This document shows, one piece after another, positions 34,229 through 42,831 of a stretch of 64,000 nt of DNA. Source of the stretch: Anaerolineales bacterium UBA2395 (GTDB lineage: Bacteria > Chloroflexota > Anaerolineae > Anaerolineales > Villigracilaceae). The notes beneath the pieces were generated by a model. The model was not told the DNA's origin. It worked only from the letters and a program-made list of their open reading frames with translations, and ran no database searches. The stretch lies in NCBI GenBank assembly GCA_002343775.1, contig DDSH01000016.1:1-64000 (forward strand), read 5' to 3'. The translations under genes and the position numbers were made by a program. Numbering within the stretch: the first letter of the stretch is position 1; each line of letters starts with the position of its first letter.

Positions 34229-35527
34229 ATGGACACAACGATTGAAAGCATCTCCGCGCTGGAAGTTCTCGATTCACGCGGCAACCCCACTGTGGAAGTG
34301 GAAGTCGTCTTAATGGATGGGTCGTGGGGGCGCGCTGCCGTCCCGTCGGGCGCATCCACGGGCGAGCACGAAGCGCTTGAAATGCGTGACGGTGACAAGA
34401 AGCGCTACCTCGGCAAGGGTGTGGCGAATGCGGTCGCCAATGTCAACGGCGTGATTGCAGACGCGCTCTTCGGTTGGGATGCTGCCGAGCAGAAAGCCAT
34501 CGACATGGAATTGCTCGACATGGATGGCACACCGAACAAATCCAAGCTCGGCGCGAACGCGATTCTGGGCGTGAGCCTGGCAGTTGCCAAAGCCGCTGCC
34601 AATTCCTTTGGCATGCCGCTCTATCGCTACCTCGGCGGCGTGTACGCGCATGTGCTGCCTGTGCCGATGATGAACATCATGAACGGCGGCGCTCACACTG
34701 GCTGGCAAAGCACCGATATGCAGGAGTTCATGGTCATGCCGTTCGGCGCATCGTCCTTCTCTGAAGGTTTGCGCTGGGGTGCGGAAATTTACCATGCTCT
34801 TAAATCTGTCCTGAAGGAAAAAGGCTATAGCGCGCTCGTCGGTGATGAAGGCGGGTATGCGCCTGCGCTGAAGGCGAACAACGAAGCGATTGAACTGATC
34901 CTCGCTGCGGTTGCGAAAGCCGGATTCAAAGCTGGTCGTGGTGAACAGGTGGCGATTGCGCTCGACCCCGCCGCTTCGGAACTGTACGACGAGAAGACCA
35001 AGAAATACAACCTGCGCAAGGAAGGCAAAGAATTGACCGGCGATCAGATGGTGGAATTCTGGGCGAAGTGGGTCAAGGACTACCCCATCGTTTCCATTGA
35101 AGACGGTCTCGCGCAGGATGATTGGGATGCGTGGAAGTTGATGGTTAAGACCGTCGGTGACAAGTGCCAGATCGTCGGTGATGACCTGCTCGTCACGAAT
35201 CCCGAACGCGTCCGCAGGGCGATCAAGGAAGATGCTGCGAATGCTCTGCTTGTGAAGGTCAATCAGATCGGTTCATTGACCGAGACCATCGAAGCCGTGG
35301 ATCTTTGCCATCGCGCGGGTTGGCGTGCGGTCACGTCGCATCGCTCTGGTGAGACGGAAGATGCCACCATCGCAGACCTTGCTGTGGCGCTCAACACCGG
35401 TCAGATCAAGACGGGCGCCCCCGCCCGCTCGGATCGCGTGGCGAAGTACAACCAGCTCCTGCGCATCGAGTCGGAACTGGGAGATACTGCCAGGTATGCC
35501 GGTTGGGATGCGCTGAAAGTTAAGTAA
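34229..35527 (+). CDS. eno: Enolase
   Basis: Converts 2-phosphoglycerate to phosphoenolpyruvate in glycolysis. The 432-residue product has the N-terminal DSRGNPTVEVEV, the catalytic loop SGASTGEHEALEMRDGD, the metal ligands in SIEDGLAQDDWDAW and VGDDLLVTNPERV, the active-site Lys in ALLVKVNQIGSLTET, and the C-terminal SHRSGETEDATIADLAV. The length is typical. It sits at the edge of the sugar region, but a strong terminator separates it from the ROK gene. Confidence 0.98.
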   Translation: MDTTIESISALEVLDSRGNPTVEVEVVLMDGSWGRAAVPSGASTGEHEALEMRDGDKKRYLGKGVANAVANVNGVIADALFGWDAAEQKAIDMELLDMDGTPNKSKLGANAILGVSLAVAKAAANSFGMPLYRYLGGVYAHVLPVPMMNIMNGGAHTGWQSTDMQEFMVMPFGASSFSEGLRWGAEIYHALKSVLKEKGYSALVGDEGGYAPALKANNEAIELILAAVAKAGFKAGRGEQVAIALDPAASELYDEKTKKYNLRKEGKELTGDQMVEFWAKWVKDYPIVSIEDGLAQDDWDAWKLMVKTVGDKCQIVGDDLLVTNPERVRRAIKEDAANALLVKVNQIGSLTETIEAVDLCHRAGWRAVTSHRSGETEDATIADLAVALNTGQIKTGAPARSDRVAKYNQLLRIESELGDTARYAGWDALKVK

Positions 35528-35534
35528 ACAAACG

Positions 35535-35570
35535 GAGGACGGCCGCTGCAAAACGACCGTCCTCTTTTTT
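35535..35570 (+). terminator. Terminator after eno
   Basis: GAGGACGG (35535-35542) pairs with CCGTCCTC (35557-35564), followed immediately by TTTTTT. Confidence 0.92.
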
Positions 35571-35600
35571 CAGCGGGGATCAAATTCACAGGAACAGAAT

Positions 35601-35638
35601 CAGGTTCAACGTCTGGTGTGAAGCGGGTGTTGAACCTG
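35601..35638. repeat. 10-bp inverted repeat upstream of the ROK gene
   Basis: CAGGTTCAAC (35601-35610) and GTTGAACCTG (35629-35638) form a perfect inverted repeat with an 18-nt spacer, between the eno terminator and the ROK promoter. No T run follows, so it is not a typical terminator; it may be an upstream regulatory site. Confidence 0.4.
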
Positions 35639-35654
35639 AGATTCTTTAATTAAT

Positions 35655-35682
35655 TTGACAAACTTTTCCAAATCACTATAAT
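35655..35682 (+). promoter_or_regulatory. Consensus promoter of the ROK regulator
   Basis: Perfect TTGACA (35655-35660) and TATAAT (35677-35682) are spaced by 16 bp, 30 nt before the ATG. A palindrome begins at the -10, so this strong promoter is likely repressed. Confidence 0.9.
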
Positions 35683-35707
35683 TAGTTTGTTGCTCCAACA
35701 TACTAAT
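35681..35707. promoter_or_regulatory. 27-bp imperfect palindromic operator of the ROK gene
   Basis: ATTAGTTTGTTG (35681-35692) and CCAACATACTAAT (35695-35707) form a palindrome with one central mismatch. It overlaps the end of the -10 and the transcription start. Such position and symmetry fit autorepression by the downstream ROK regulator; no other site of this sequence was seen in the window. Confidence 0.7.
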
Positions 35708-35711
35708 TCAT

Positions 35712-36947
35712 ATGAATACTAAAATCACGGCAGACCAGGCATTCGTGCGCGAGACCAACCTCTCGTTGGTTTTGCGCCTCATACACAATCAGGCGCCGGT
35801 TTCCCGCGCGCAGCTGGCATCCATCACGGGCTTGAACAAATCCACGGTCTCGAGTTTGGTGGATGAACTTCTGGAGCGAAACCTTGTTCATGAATCAGGC
35901 AGCAATATAGGCGGCGCGGGTCGCCCGGCAACCTTACTGGAAGTCAACCCGCAGGTGGGGTATGTCATCGGCATTGAACTCGGTGTGGATTTTGTATCTG
36001 TTGCGGTGACGGACTTTCTTGGCAGTATCGTCTGGCGCAGGCGCGAAGACGCTGACCCATCGGAAGATCAGGATAGGATGATCAACCAGACGCTGCGCAT
36101 CGTCAAAGAGGCGATGATCACCGGTAGAAAAAAGAATTATCATTTTTTGGGAATGGGTCTTGCCACACCCGGAACCGTGGATGTGGAAAAAGGGATCTTA
36201 ATCTTCGCCCCGAACTTGCATTGGCGAAACGTCCCATTCGTAAAGATATTTTCGGAACAGACCAAGCTAAAGGTGTTCGTTGAAAACGATGCAAACGCAG
36301 CGGCGATCGCCGAGCATCTCTTCGGCGCAGCGCGGCAATGTCAGGATTTTATTTTTGTGTTTGCAGGGGTTGGCATTGGCGGGGGGCTGTTCCTGAACGG
36401 AAAACTGTACCGCGGCAAGAACGGGTACGCTGGTGAGATCGGTCACTCCCCCATCATGGCAGAACCGTCGCAGAATGTCTGTCACTGCGGAAACCGTGGC
36501 TGCTGGGAAACCTATGCCAACCAATATTCGATCATTCAGCGGGTGCAGGCACGCCTGGAAGTGAGGCGCTCCAGCATTATTCCCAAATTGATGTCGGAGC
36601 ACAATTCGCCCCTGAATATTCCGCTCATTAAACAGGCAGCAGATGCGGGTGATGCCGAAGCCATTGATTCGTTCGCGGAAGCTGGGCATGCCATGGGGCA
36701 GGGCTTTGCCAGCCTGGTTAACATCTTCAATCCTGAAAAGGTTATTCTCGGTGGACCGTTGAGTACAGCCGGAGAGTATCTACTGCCGGCCGTCAAAGAA
36801 ACGGTCAGACGATATTCCATGCATGAGATCGGTCAGCAGGTGGAAGTGCAGCTTTCCACCTTTGGTCCCGATGCCAGCCTGATCGGCGCGATCGCCATCG
36901 TGGTGGACGACGCCCTCTCGCATCCAATAACCATCGGACGGAGGTGA
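35712..36947 (+). CDS. ROK family transcriptional regulator
   Basis: Probable sugar-responsive repressor. The 411-residue product has an N-terminal winged helix-turn-helix (about residues 12-70, VSRAQLASITGLNKSTVSSLVDELLERNLV) and a ROK sugar-binding domain with the zinc motif CHCGNRGCWE (Cys-His-Cys-Gly) and GKLYRGKNGYAGEIGHSPI. The kinase-type ATP motif is not obvious, as in other ROK repressors. It precedes transporter and oxidoreductase genes, so it probably controls sugar use and itself. The ligand is unknown. Confidence 0.93.
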   Translation: MNTKITADQAFVRETNLSLVLRLIHNQAPVSRAQLASITGLNKSTVSSLVDELLERNLVHESGSNIGGAGRPATLLEVNPQVGYVIGIELGVDFVSVAVTDFLGSIVWRRREDADPSEDQDRMINQTLRIVKEAMITGRKKNYHFLGMGLATPGTVDVEKGILIFAPNLHWRNVPFVKIFSEQTKLKVFVENDANAAAIAEHLFGAARQCQDFIFVFAGVGIGGGLFLNGKLYRGKNGYAGEIGHSPIMAEPSQNVCHCGNRGCWETYANQYSIIQRVQARLEVRRSSIIPKLMSEHNSPLNIPLIKQAADAGDAEAIDSFAEAGHAMGQGFASLVNIFNPEKVILGGPLSTAGEYLLPAVKETVRRYSMHEIGQQVEVQLSTFGPDASLIGAIAIVVDDALSHPITIGRR

Positions 36948-36994
36948 TCGCGTCCCGGGGCATACTCTTTTGTTTTTCCACAACCCACGACTGA

Positions 36995-37095
36995 TCCTGC
37001 GAGGAGAGAACGCTGTTCCTCCCAACAGGGGTTTCCTGCGCAATATGCCGCAGGTGTTCACAGGCTAACCATTCCCTGGGCTGGGTGACCAGCCC
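36995..37095 (+). other. Hairpin-rich gap between the ROK gene and the MFS gene
   Basis: Three short stems are visible: GAGGAG...CCTC with GAAC/GTTC (37001-37022), CCTGCG/CGCAGG (37035-37054), and GGGCTGG/CCAGCCC with a GTGA loop (37078-37095) followed by TGTTATTTT. The last may terminate ROK transcription; it is only 12 nt from the MFS start codon. Confidence 0.4.
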
Positions 37096-37107
37096 TGTTA
37101 TTTTCCA

Positions 37108-38274
37108 ATGCAAAAATCAACCAGACTTAATACCCTCCTCCTGACAGCAATCTGTTTCTTCGCATTCTTCATCTTCGGTTTTACCGATAATCTCAAAGGT
37201 CCCACCCTGCCTTCCATGATCGCCGAATTGAACATCGACTATGGCACCGGCGGGAATATCTTCTTCGGTGAATATCTTGGCTTCCTGATCGCCACACTCC
37301 TTACCGGCATCCTGGCAGACCGCTTCGGTCTCAAGATCGTCATGGTGATCGCAAGCATTTTCCTCGCAATTGGCGTCGGCGGTTACAGCACCCTCGCAAC
37401 CGCCTCCCTGCTGGCAGCCTCGCTCTTTATCATAGGCTTGGGGTTGGGCGCTTTCGAACTCGGTCCCAATGCCATCATCGTCAGCGTATACCGCGAACAA
37501 AAAGGGTTGTACCTCAACCTGATGGCAGTGATGCACGGGTTGGGCGCCATGCTCGCACCGCTCTTCGCAAGCTGGATGTTCGGGATGGGCGTCTTCTGGC
37601 GTGACATCATCCGCTGGGACCTGCTGCCCATCGGCATCCTTTTGCTTTTCTCACTGCTTCTGCGCTTCCCAAAAGCGGAAGAAAAAACCTCGCTCGATTT
37701 TCGAAACATACCCAAAGTGGCTTTTAAGAATCACCTGCCACTCTTTTACGGCGCAATGTTGTTCTACGTTGCCGCAGAGATCGGTCTCGCCTCCTGGCTG
37801 GTGGCATATCTTCAGGACGTGCGCAGTGTCTCCGTGGAATCAAGCAATCAGGCGCTGGCATTCTTCTTTGGAATGCTCATGGTTGGGCGTCTACTTGGCG
37901 GTTTTGTCGTTCACCGGCTGGGATATCTCCGCTCGGTGCTCACCGCCACGTTGCTTGCCGTACTCAGCCTGACGCTCGGCATTTTCACCGACTATCACAT
38001 TCTGATCCCATTGACAGGTTTCTTCTTTTCCATCATCTTCCCCACACTCACCGCCGCTGTCTCCGACGCGCAGCACGAAAACCTCAACACCATCCTTGGC
38101 GTCTTATTTGCCTTCTCCGGCTTGGGCGGTATGCTCGGTCCGTGGCTCATCGCTTGGAGCAGTGATTTCTTAGGACTGGAAACCGGCTTCATCACCACCA
38201 TCATCCTCGCTGCATTCACCCTCTTCTTTGTCTTCATTTTGAACAGGAGGACAGACCATGGAAAAAATTCTTAA
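37108..38274 (+). CDS. MFS transporter, sugar-type
   Basis: The 388-residue product has about 12 hydrophobic helices. The loop after helix 2 reads GILADRFGLKIVMVIAS, an MFS motif A-like sequence, and the second half has a similar MVGRLLGGFVVHRLGY. The overall sequence resembles FucP-like sugar permeases and related MFS carriers. No clear ribosome-binding site is seen before the ATG. It overlaps the next gene by 17 nt, indicating translational coupling with the oxidoreductase and a shared substrate pathway. Confidence 0.85.
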   Translation: MQKSTRLNTLLLTAICFFAFFIFGFTDNLKGPTLPSMIAELNIDYGTGGNIFFGEYLGFLIATLLTGILADRFGLKIVMVIASIFLAIGVGGYSTLATASLLAASLFIIGLGLGAFELGPNAIIVSVYREQKGLYLNLMAVMHGLGAMLAPLFASWMFGMGVFWRDIIRWDLLPIGILLLFSLLLRFPKAEEKTSLDFRNIPKVAFKNHLPLFYGAMLFYVAAEIGLASWLVAYLQDVRSVSVESSNQALAFFFGMLMVGRLLGGFVVHRLGYLRSVLTATLLAVLSLTLGIFTDYHILIPLTGFFFSIIFPTLTAAVSDAQHENLNTILGVLFAFSGLGGMLGPWLIAWSSDFLGLETGFITTIILAAFTLFFVFILNRRTDHGKNS

Positions 38275-39238
38275 CTGGGGACTGCTCTCGACGGCAAAGA
38301 TCAACCAGGAGTTGATCAAACCCCTGCGCGCTTCAAAACGGACCCGCTTACTGGCAGCTGCTTCGAGAAGCCAGGTCAACGCCGACGCCTACGCCCGCGA
38401 GTGGAAGATTCCGCGCGCGTACGGAAGTTACGAAGCCATGCTCGCCGACCCGGAGATCGACGTCATCTACAATTCGTTGCCCAATCACCTGCACGCCGAG
38501 TGGACGATCAATGCCTTGCGCGCTGGAAAACATGTCCTTTGCGAGAAGCCGTTCGCGCTCTCCCTCGCCGAAGTGGATGCGATGATCGCCGCCGCACAGG
38601 AAACCGGCAAGGTACTAACAGAAGCGTTCATGTATCGGCATCATGTACAGACAATTAAAGTAAAAGAGATTGTCGATAGCGGCGCACTTGGCAAATTGCA
38701 ATTAATCAAGGGAGCCTTCAGCTTTATGCTCGCCCGCCAAGGGAACTATCGCAACATAAAAGAAATGGGCGGCGGCAGTCTCTGGGATGTAGGCTGTTAC
38801 CCGATCTCGTATGCGCGCATGATTCTCGGGGAGGAGCCGCTCGAAGTTTTCGGCTGGCAGGTTGAAGGTCCGGGTGGGATCGATGAATCCTTCCACGGAC
38901 AAATGCGTTTTGGGAGCGGAGTCCACATGCAGTTCGATTGCGGCTTCAAATCCCATTCCCGCTCGCACATGGAAATCGTCGGCACAGAAGGTGTTCTATA
39001 CATTCCGCAGCCGTTCAAACCAGGGCTCAAAACCGAGATCCAACTCACCCGTGGAGACGAGCAGCAAAGGATCCGCATTAAAGGGAGCGAGTTGTATCTG
39101 GGTGAAGTCGAAGATATGTGCGAGGCGGCTATCGACGGAAACGCCCCGCGCATTTCTCTTGCCGACAGTCGTGGAAATATCGCCGCCATTCTGCGCCTGC
39201 TTGAATCGGCAAGAACCGGAAAACCCCTGCAAATGTAG
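38258..39238 (+). CDS. Gfo/Idh/MocA family NAD(P)-dependent oxidoreductase
   Basis: Oxidises or reduces a sugar, polyol or inositol-like substrate with NAD(P). The 326-residue product begins with a Rossmann start lacking the usual GxGxxG (WGLLSTAKINQELI), has VIYNSLPNHLHAEW and the catalytic-Lys motif HVLCEKPFAL, then the C-terminal domain with FMYRHHVQTIKVKEIV and GGSLWDVGCYPISYARMILGEE. Similar proteins include D-xylose/trans-dihydrobenzenediol dehydrogenases; the substrate is uncertain. Its stop lies inside a terminator hairpin. Confidence 0.92.
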   Translation: MEKILNWGLLSTAKINQELIKPLRASKRTRLLAAASRSQVNADAYAREWKIPRAYGSYEAMLADPEIDVIYNSLPNHLHAEWTINALRAGKHVLCEKPFALSLAEVDAMIAAAQETGKVLTEAFMYRHHVQTIKVKEIVDSGALGKLQLIKGAFSFMLARQGNYRNIKEMGGGSLWDVGCYPISYARMILGEEPLEVFGWQVEGPGGIDESFHGQMRFGSGVHMQFDCGFKSHSRSHMEIVGTEGVLYIPQPFKPGLKTEIQLTRGDEQQRIRIKGSELYLGEVEDMCEAAIDGNAPRISLADSRGNIAAILRLLESARTGKPLQM

Positions 39239-39246
39239 GGGTTTTT
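39220..39246 (+). terminator. Terminator overlapping the oxidoreductase stop codon
   Basis: AAAACCCCT (39220-39228) pairs with AGGGGTTTT (39237-39245), continued by T and GTTT. The TAG stop codon is within the hairpin. Confidence 0.85.
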
Positions 39247-39345
39247 GTTTGACCAGACAACTAAATCCGTCTTCCAAAGCATAGGTCAAAAAACGTTCTT
39301 GTGATTATAATAAAAGCACCATATTCTTAAGACTGGAGGTCAATC

Positions 39346-40446
39346 ATGGCAAGTGTTACGTACAAAAATGTAATTAAACGATTTGGTGATCTGGAGATCA
39401 TCAAGAGCCTCAACATTGAGGTTGAGGACAAGGAATTCCTTGTATTGGTGGGTCCATCGGGCTGCGGGAAGACAACCGCCCTGCGCCTGCTGGCTGGATT
39501 GGAAGAGATCACCGAAGGTGAGATATTAATCGGTGAGCGCGTGGTGAATGATGTTGCGCCGAAGGACCGAGACATTGCCATGGTTTTCCAGTCTTATGCT
39601 TTGTATCCGCATCTCTCCGTGTACGACAACATGGCGTTCGGCTTGAAGCTGAGGAAAACCCCCAAGGATGAGATCCAGCGCCGGGTCAGTGAAGCGGCGG
39701 AGATTCTGGGCATCACCGATCTGTTGCAGCGCAAGCCGCGCCAGCTTTCGGGCGGTCAGCGTCAGCGTGTTGCGGTTGGTCGCGCCATCGTGCGCGAACC
39801 GAAGGTCTTCCTCTTTGATGAGCCGCTCTCCAACCTTGATGCGAAACTGCGTGTTCAGATGCGCGCCGAGATCAGCAAGCTGCACCAGCGCCTGCAAACC
39901 ACCTTCATTTATGTGACCCACGACCAGACCGAAGCCATGACGATGGCGAGTCGCATCGCGGTGATCAACAAGGGTATCTTGCAGCAGCTGGATACGCCGC
40001 AAAATCTCTACGACCGCCCCAATAACCTGTTCGTGGCTGGGTTCATCGGCTCGCCTGCGATGAACTTCTTCCCGGCGACGCTGGTAAAGAGCGGGGAGAA
40101 AATGTATGTGGAGACAGGCGACTTCAAGGTCCAGATTCCTGATGCGCTTGCCGCGCCTTATAAATCCATGGATGGCAGGAAGGTTGTTTTTGGAATCCGC
40201 CCTGAAAACATCCACGATCCCGAATTTGCCCCGCCGAATATCCACGGTGAGAAGGTGAATACCAAAGTGGATGTGACCGAGTTGATGGGTAATGAGACCT
40301 TCCTCTATCTTGTCAACGGAAAGAATACGTTCATCGCCCGTGTCGATCCGCGCTCGCACCGCCGCGTGGGCGACGAAACCCAGGTGATCTTCGACATGGA
40401 CAAGTTCCACGTCTTTGATGCAACTACCGAAGAAGCGATTCGATAA
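39346..40446 (+). CDS. Sugar ABC importer ATPase (MsmK/UgpC/MalK type)
   Basis: Energises carbohydrate uptake by ABC importers. The 366-residue product has Walker A GPSGCGKTTALRLLAGLEE, Q-loop in VFQSYALYPHLSVYDNM, signature LSGGQRQRVAVGRAIVREP, Walker B VFLFDEPLSNLDAKLR, the H-loop in VTHDQTEAMT, and the C-terminal OB-fold regulatory domain (from about residue 240, FGIRPENIHDP). A TATAAT sequence at 39306-39311 lies 35 nt upstream. It is separated by 105 nt from the binding protein gene it probably serves, and may also serve other importers. Confidence 0.95.
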   Translation: MASVTYKNVIKRFGDLEIIKSLNIEVEDKEFLVLVGPSGCGKTTALRLLAGLEEITEGEILIGERVVNDVAPKDRDIAMVFQSYALYPHLSVYDNMAFGLKLRKTPKDEIQRRVSEAAEILGITDLLQRKPRQLSGGQRQRVAVGRAIVREPKVFLFDEPLSNLDAKLRVQMRAEISKLHQRLQTTFIYVTHDQTEAMTMASRIAVINKGILQQLDTPQNLYDRPNNLFVAGFIGSPAMNFFPATLVKSGEKMYVETGDFKVQIPDALAAPYKSMDGRKVVFGIRPENIHDPEFAPPNIHGEKVNTKVDVTELMGNETFLYLVNGKNTFIARVDPRSHRRVGDETQVIFDMDKFHVFDATTEEAIR

Positions 40447-40511
40447 TCGAACACCGTAAGGAGGTGATCGCCCCTACCTGATAAAATCATCATTTCGACT
40501 CCACCGAAAAA

Positions 40512-40529
40512 GAAAGCAACGTTTTCAAA
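40512..40529. promoter_or_regulatory. Possible LacI-type operator upstream of the binding protein gene
   Basis: On the minus strand TTTGAAAACGTTGCTTTC resembles the symmetric AAACGTT-centred sites of LacI-family maltose regulators, but one half is imperfect. No LacI-family gene is in the window. Confidence 0.3.
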
Positions 40530-40551
40530 TCATTTCAAGGAGTAAAAGAGA

Positions 40552-41730
40552 ATGAAAAAGAATTTTCTCGCTTTGTTGAGCGTGTTGGTGATTGCCTCCC
40601 TCGCGCTCGCTGCCTGTGGCGGCGGTGGCGGCGCCTCGACCACCCAGGGTGAAGTCACCTTCTGGCATGCCTACGGCACCGGATCCGCTGAAGAAGCGGC
40701 TCTCGCCAAACTGCTCGAGCAGGCGAAGACCGACCTGCCGAACATCACCATCAATGTCCTCCAGGTTCCTTTCAACGACATCTTCAACAAGTATGACACC
40801 GATGTCGCTGCGGGCGGCGGTCCGGACATGTTCATCGCTCCGAACGACAACCTCGGCGGACAGGCCCGCGCTGGAACGATTGCAGATATTACCGCCCTCG
40901 TTGAAGGCAAGCTCGGCGATTACAGTGAACTCTCCCAGGGCGGCATGATGTACGACGGCAAGATGTACGGTATCCCCGAGTCGATGAAGGCTGTCGTCCT
41001 CTGGTACAACACCGATCTGATGCCCACTCCTCCCGCCACGACCGATGACCTCAAGGCGATGATGGAAGGCGGCACGCCGGTGGCTGTGTCCTTCGGCTGC
41101 TACCACCACTGGGGCTTCTTCGGCTCCTTCGGCGGACAGATCTTCGATGACCAGTTCGGTTTTGTGACCGGTGCTGACAACCAGGCGAAGGTTGCCGATG
41201 CGATGTCTTACCTCAACGACCTGTACCAGATCTCCGTTGAAAACGGCTGGCCCCGCAATGACAGCGATGGTCTCGCTCCCTTCACCGAAGGTTCTGTTGC
41301 CGCAATCACCAATGGTAACTGGGCAATGGGTGACTACCGCAATGCGCTCGGCGACAAGCTCGGCGTAGCCCCGATCCCCGCCGGTCCTGGCGGCGCTTCC
41401 AACCCGCTGCTCGGTGTGGACGGCTTCTACTTCAACCCGAACAGCCAGAACACGGAAGCTGCCATCGAGGTCGCTCTCTACCTGACCAACACTGCCGCAC
41501 AGCAAATGATGATGGACGAAGCCGGTCACGTTCCTGCGAACACCACTGTTGAAGTGACCGACCCGCTCATTCAGGGTCTGCTCGATGCGTTCTCCACTGC
41601 CTACTTCCGCCCGCAGGTGGAAGCCATGGGCAATTATTGGGGCAACTTCTGCGGAACCGACCAGGTCTTCGATGCCGGAACCCCGGCTGCCGACTGGGTC
41701 GCGACTGCCTTCGAAAGCGCCACCAAGTAG
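40552..41730 (+). CDS. Maltose-type extracellular solute-binding lipoprotein
   Basis: Binds oligosaccharides outside the membrane for the ABC importer. The 392-residue product has a lipoprotein signal with LALAAC (Cys at about residue 22) and a Gly-rich start, then the two-lobed solute-binding fold of the maltose group: EVTFWHAYGTGSAEEAALAKLL, FIAPNDNLGGQARAG, and LTNTAAQQMMMDEAGHVPANTTVE. A CAAGGAG site precedes the start. A hairpin between it and the first permease gene would raise its level relative to the permeases. Confidence 0.93.
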   Translation: MKKNFLALLSVLVIASLALAACGGGGGASTTQGEVTFWHAYGTGSAEEAALAKLLEQAKTDLPNITINVLQVPFNDIFNKYDTDVAAGGGPDMFIAPNDNLGGQARAGTIADITALVEGKLGDYSELSQGGMMYDGKMYGIPESMKAVVLWYNTDLMPTPPATTDDLKAMMEGGTPVAVSFGCYHHWGFFGSFGGQIFDDQFGFVTGADNQAKVADAMSYLNDLYQISVENGWPRNDSDGLAPFTEGSVAAITNGNWAMGDYRNALGDKLGVAPIPAGPGGASNPLLGVDGFYFNPNSQNTEAAIEVALYLTNTAAQQMMMDEAGHVPANTTVEVTDPLIQGLLDAFSTAYFRPQVEAMGNYWGNFCGTDQVFDAGTPAADWVATAFESATK

Positions 41731-41749
41731 TTTCAGATTTTCGTAAAAA

Positions 41750-41779
41750 GGGAGCGGACAAGGGAACTTGTCCGCTCTC
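41750..41779 (+). terminator. Intra-operon stem-loop between binding protein and permease genes
   Basis: GAGCGGACAAG (41752-41762) pairs perfectly with CTTGTCCGCTC (41767-41777) with a GGAA tetraloop-like loop, and outer bases pair with a 2-nt bulge. There is no T run, so it more likely protects the upstream mRNA and gives partial termination than fully stops transcription. Confidence 0.6.
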
Positions 41780-41816
41780 CCTTCATTAGTGGAAAAGATT
41801 TACTGAGGAGACAACC

Positions 41817-42830
41817 ATGGCAGTTGCCAAATCTTCCTTCAAAAAATCGAAACAAAAGAACGCGGTCCTGCCATATCTGTATCTGTTGCCCGCCTTTCTG
41901 ATCATGGGGGTGATCACATTCTACCCGCTCATTTACCAGGTCATCATTTCATTCACCAACTTCGAATCCAAGCACCTGTTGTTGGGACTGAAATCGCCCG
42001 AGCTGGAATTCATCGGACTCAAAAACTACATTGATATTTTCACGGCTGCCCTGCCGGTCGAGAACTTCAATTTTTTCCGCGTGCTTACCTTCAATTTCTG
42101 GTGGGCGATCAGCAATGTATTTTTGCATGTTCCCGCCGGTGTGTTGATCGCCGTCCTGCTTAATACCGAAGGACTCTGGCTGAAAAGAATCTATCGCGCG
42201 GTGTATATCCTTCCTGTCGTTGTTCCACCGCTCGTCGTCGCCACCGTCTGGACGAACATCTTCGATGAACGGTACGGGGCAATGAATCAGCTGCTTACCT
42301 CGCTCTCAATGGCTTTCTTCGGCGGAACAGACCCGATCTACATTCGCTGGTTTGAAGACGTGCGCCCGCCCATCCCCGGATTCCTGCCCGGCGCGCCGCT
42401 CACCCTTGCCTACTACGCGATGATGATCGCCAATTTCTGGCTCGGCTGGCCCTTCATGTCTGTCGTGGCGACCGGCGCCTTGCAATCCATCCCCAAAGAT
42501 TTGTACGAAGCCGCCTCCATCGACGGAGCCACAGGCAGCCAGCAGTTCTGGGGCATTACCGTTCCGCTGCTGCGCCCTGCCATGATCCCCGCCGCCGTGT
42601 ATGGCTTTACCCTAACGTTCAATCTTTTCAACTTCGTATTCTTCATGACGGGAGGAGGTCCGGCGCGTACAACCGAACTCCTTGTCACCTTCGCGTACAA
42701 CCTTGTCCGCAACCTGCGCTGGTATGGTGTGGCAGCGGCATTCGCAGTCATCATCTTCTTTGTGGCACTGGTGGTCTTCCTCATCACCAACCGCATTACA
42801 CGCGCCACTCAAAACTACCAGGAGGCGTAA
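41817..42830 (+). CDS. Sugar ABC importer permease (MalF type)
   Basis: The 337-residue product has about six to seven helices and the permease loop EAASIDGATGSQQFWGITVPLLRP (EAA motif), which contacts the ATPase. The N-terminal sequence resembles MalF/UgpA proteins (LPYLYLLPAFLIMGVITFYPLIYQ). A long extracytoplasmic loop (about residues 140-195, FDERYGAMNQLL to RPPIPGFLPGAPL) lies between helices. The next permease starts 1 nt after its stop. Confidence 0.94.
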   Translation: MAVAKSSFKKSKQKNAVLPYLYLLPAFLIMGVITFYPLIYQVIISFTNFESKHLLLGLKSPELEFIGLKNYIDIFTAALPVENFNFFRVLTFNFWWAISNVFLHVPAGVLIAVLLNTEGLWLKRIYRAVYILPVVVPPLVVATVWTNIFDERYGAMNQLLTSLSMAFFGGTDPIYIRWFEDVRPPIPGFLPGAPLTLAYYAMMIANFWLGWPFMSVVATGALQSIPKDLYEAASIDGATGSQQFWGITVPLLRPAMIPAAVYGFTLTFNLFNFVFFMTGGGPARTTELLVTFAYNLVRNLRWYGVAAAFAVIIFFVALVVFLITNRITRATQNYQEA

Positions 42831-42831
42831 C

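Noticed and set aside
36941..36951. GGAGGTGATC at the end of the ROK gene, resembling a second strong ribosome-binding site
   Set aside because: It is the coding sequence for the last residues and the TGA stop; no start codon follows at suitable spacing.
39526..40410. A 294-codon minus-strand frame
   Set aside because: It is antisense to the MsmK-type ATPase and is His/Arg-rich shadow sequence.
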